Below are positions 14,633 through 15,776 of a DNA stretch of 15,776 bases, piece by piece. Origin of the DNA: Actinomycetota bacterium (GTDB lineage: Bacteria; Actinomycetota; Acidimicrobiia; Spongiisociales; ZC4RG35); assembly GCA_022615295.1 (NCBI GenBank), contig JAKEHF010000034.1, positions 1-15,776 of the forward strand, given 5' to 3'. A program made the position numbers and the translations under genes. Each line of letters begins with the position of its first letter. Within the stretch, counting starts at the first letter, position 1. The notes below the pieces were generated by a model that searched no databases, was not told the origin of the DNA, and worked only from the letters and a program-made list of their open reading frames with translations.

Positions 14633-14967
14633 CGCCTCGTCGGGGCGAGGTCTGGCTGGTCGACTTCGGTGAGCCGGTAGGTCGGGAGCAAGCAGGCATT
14701 CGTCCCGCCGTGGTCGTATCGACCGACGCACTCAACGAGGGGCCGGCCGGCGTCGTCCTCGTTCTCCCGGTCACCTCTGCCCGACGTGACCTGCCCTCGC
14801 ATATCGAGATCGAACCCGGAGAGTCGGGTCTCGACCATCCCAGCTATGCCAAATGTGAGGATGCGAAGTCTGTCTCGGAGCGGAGGCTCATCGATCGACT
14901 CGGCGTCGTCGAGCCAGAACCCCTATTCGAGATCGGACGAGTGCTCCGATACCTGCTCGAGCTCTGA
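14629..14967 (+). CDS. MazF/PemK-family endoribonuclease toxin
   Basis: The 112-residue product matches the MazF fold: RRGEVWLVDFGEPVGREQAGIRPAVVVST at the N-terminus holds the first strands and the RPAVV signature, VLVLPVTSA supplies the conserved threonine/serine after the central strand, and YAKCEDAKSVSERRLIDRLG is the usual late segment. MazF toxins cut RNA at short sequences when their antitoxin is degraded, slowing translation. The arginine after the EQAG loop and the threonine of PVTS, linked to catalysis in the family, are present, so the toxin looks intact. GTG at 14629 overlaps the antitoxin stop. The cleavage sequence cannot be predicted from this alone. Confidence 0.9.
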   Translation: MTPRRGEVWLVDFGEPVGREQAGIRPAVVVSTDALNEGPAGVVLVLPVTSARRDLPSHIEIEPGESGLDHPSYAKCEDAKSVSERRLIDRLGVVEPEPLFEIGRVLRYLLEL

Positions 14968-15045
14968 TCCCTCGGGAAACCCCACCCGGCGTAAAAGACA
15001 TCACCAGCGTGGAATATTGCCGATCCCGCCCGTCCCGAGCATCTC

Positions 15046-15051
15046 TACGAT
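15046..15051 (+). promoter_or_regulatory. Candidate -10 hexamer for the VOC gene
   Basis: TACGAT lies six bases before the GTG at 15058, in the 90-base gap after the toxin gene. The gap shows no other clear site; a leaderless start is possible. Confidence 0.25.
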
Positions 15052-15057
15052 GCCGAG

Positions 15058-15765
15058 GTGTCCTTGCGAATCGTGGCGGTTCGTTACGACGCTCTCGACC
15101 CGGAGGCCTTGGGCCTGTTCTGGGCCGGGATGCTCGGTCGAGAGATCGTCGAGGAAGCCAACGGAGTGCTGTTGCCCGGTACCGACACTCAGATCGGGCT
15201 TCGGTTCGTCGCGGCCACTACGGAGACGTCCGGGCGGAACCGCCTGCATCTCCACCTAACCAGTGCCACAACGGAGGAGCAACGGCGCAAGGTAGAGACG
15301 GTGTTGAGACTTGGGGGTCGTCGCTTCGGCACGAAGCCGCTGCCAATGGGTCGCGACTCCATCTTTCTGGCCGATCCTGGCGGCAACGAGTTTTGTGTGA
15401 TCGAACCAGGCAACGGCTACCTCGCCGGCACTGGACTTCTCGGCGAGTTCACGTGCGACGGCACACGGGAGGTCGGTCTGTTCTGGCGCGACGCACTCGA
15501 GTGGCCGCTCGTGTGGAATCAGGGTAAGCAGATCGCCATCCAGTCCCCACAGGGAGGCACGAAGATCTCATGGGACAGTTGGCACCCCACCCGCAAGAAC
15601 GGGGGAAACCGGCAGGAATTCGATCTCGCGGCACCGGAGCCCGCTGTGGAGGCCGAACGACTGGTGGCCCTGGGTGCGACGGTTCTGGGCGACCGAGACG
15701 AAGGCACTGGGCTGGCCGATCCCGACGGGAACGGGTTTTCGATCACCTCGGCCGATGACATGTAA
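15058..15765 (+). CDS. Two-domain VOC (glyoxalase/bleomycin-resistance fold) protein
   Basis: The 235-residue product contains two tandem VOC-like units. The first (about 1-120) has the Glyoxalase_6-type pattern LRFVAATTETSGRNRLHLHL, then LGGRRFG, and ends DPGGNEFCVIEP. The second (about 125-235) starts VGLFWRDALEWPLV, contains RQEFDLA and LVALGATVLGD, and ends DPDGNGFSITS. VOC proteins bind a metal or ligand between paired units and include glyoxalases, dioxygenases and drug-binding resistance proteins; the substrate here is unknown and the metal ligands are not certain. GTG at 15058 fits the family start; no good ribosome site is seen. It lies in the accessory stretch downstream of the tRNA remnant and need not be functionally tied to the toxin-antitoxin genes. 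Confidence 0.85.
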   Translation: MSLRIVAVRYDALDPEALGLFWAGMLGREIVEEANGVLLPGTDTQIGLRFVAATTETSGRNRLHLHLTSATTEEQRRKVETVLRLGGRRFGTKPLPMGRDSIFLADPGGNEFCVIEPGNGYLAGTGLLGEFTCDGTREVGLFWRDALEWPLVWNQGKQIAIQSPQGGTKISWDSWHPTRKNGGNRQEFDLAAPEPAVEAERLVALGATVLGDRDEGTGLADPDGNGFSITSADDM

Positions 15766-15776
15766 CCGGAGGCGCT

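Overview
The window is a high-G+C bacterial chromosome segment, densely coded, with many GTG starts and four-base GTGA overlaps between genes. The block uvrC-rapZ-yvcK-pgk-tpiA-gpmA-secG points to an actinobacterium (Actinomycetota). I lean to a deep, non-model lineage such as Acidimicrobiia, but that is inference from gene order and style, not a database result.

Region 1 (1-4908, plus strand) is an envelope module. It opens with a left-truncated polytopic membrane protein with some resemblance to the HTTM/vitamin-K-carboxylase membrane domain. Then come a UDP-glucuronate decarboxylase-like sugar-nucleotide enzyme, a large GT-C-like membrane protein, and a lysylphosphatidylglycerol-synthase-TM/UPF0104-type membrane protein. 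Region 2 (4869-6756, minus strand) is a compact three-gene operon: a class I SAM methyltransferase, a 122-residue single-span protein, and a 262-residue HTTM protein. The last two together look like the two halves of a gamma-glutamyl-carboxylase-like enzyme, encoded as separate genes in reversed order. I consider this the most novel item.

Region 3 (6786-14058, plus strand) is a housekeeping operon: another SAM methyltransferase, UvrC (excision repair), RapZ, YvcK/CofD-like protein, phosphoglycerate kinase, triosephosphate isomerase, cofactor-dependent phosphoglycerate mutase, then SecG. whiA and gap, which usually sit between yvcK and pgk in actinobacteria, are absent here, and gpmA sits before secG. 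RapZ and YvcK, which in other bacteria tie envelope precursor synthesis to carbon status, are therefore directly coupled to lower glycolysis.

Region 4 (14066-15776) starts with a tRNA-Leu whose anticodon reads AAG, unusual for bacteria. A decayed tandem copy follows 110 bases on; its 3' half is nearly identical (anticodon GAG) while its 5' half has diverged, an attachment-site-like pattern. Next comes accessory DNA: a ribbon-helix-helix/MazF toxin-antitoxin pair with an operator-like repeat, and a two-domain VOC (glyoxalase-fold) protein.

Several genes (starts at 876, 6786, 13819, 14393 and 15058) have no clear Shine-Dalgarno sequence but carry a TANNNT hexamer 6-9 bases before the start codon, suggesting leaderless transcription. 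No insertion sequence, CRISPR array or origin was seen. No gene-free stretch exceeds 300 bases; the longest is about 218 bases from the tRNA 3' end to the antitoxin, holding a hairpin, the tRNA remnant and the operator.
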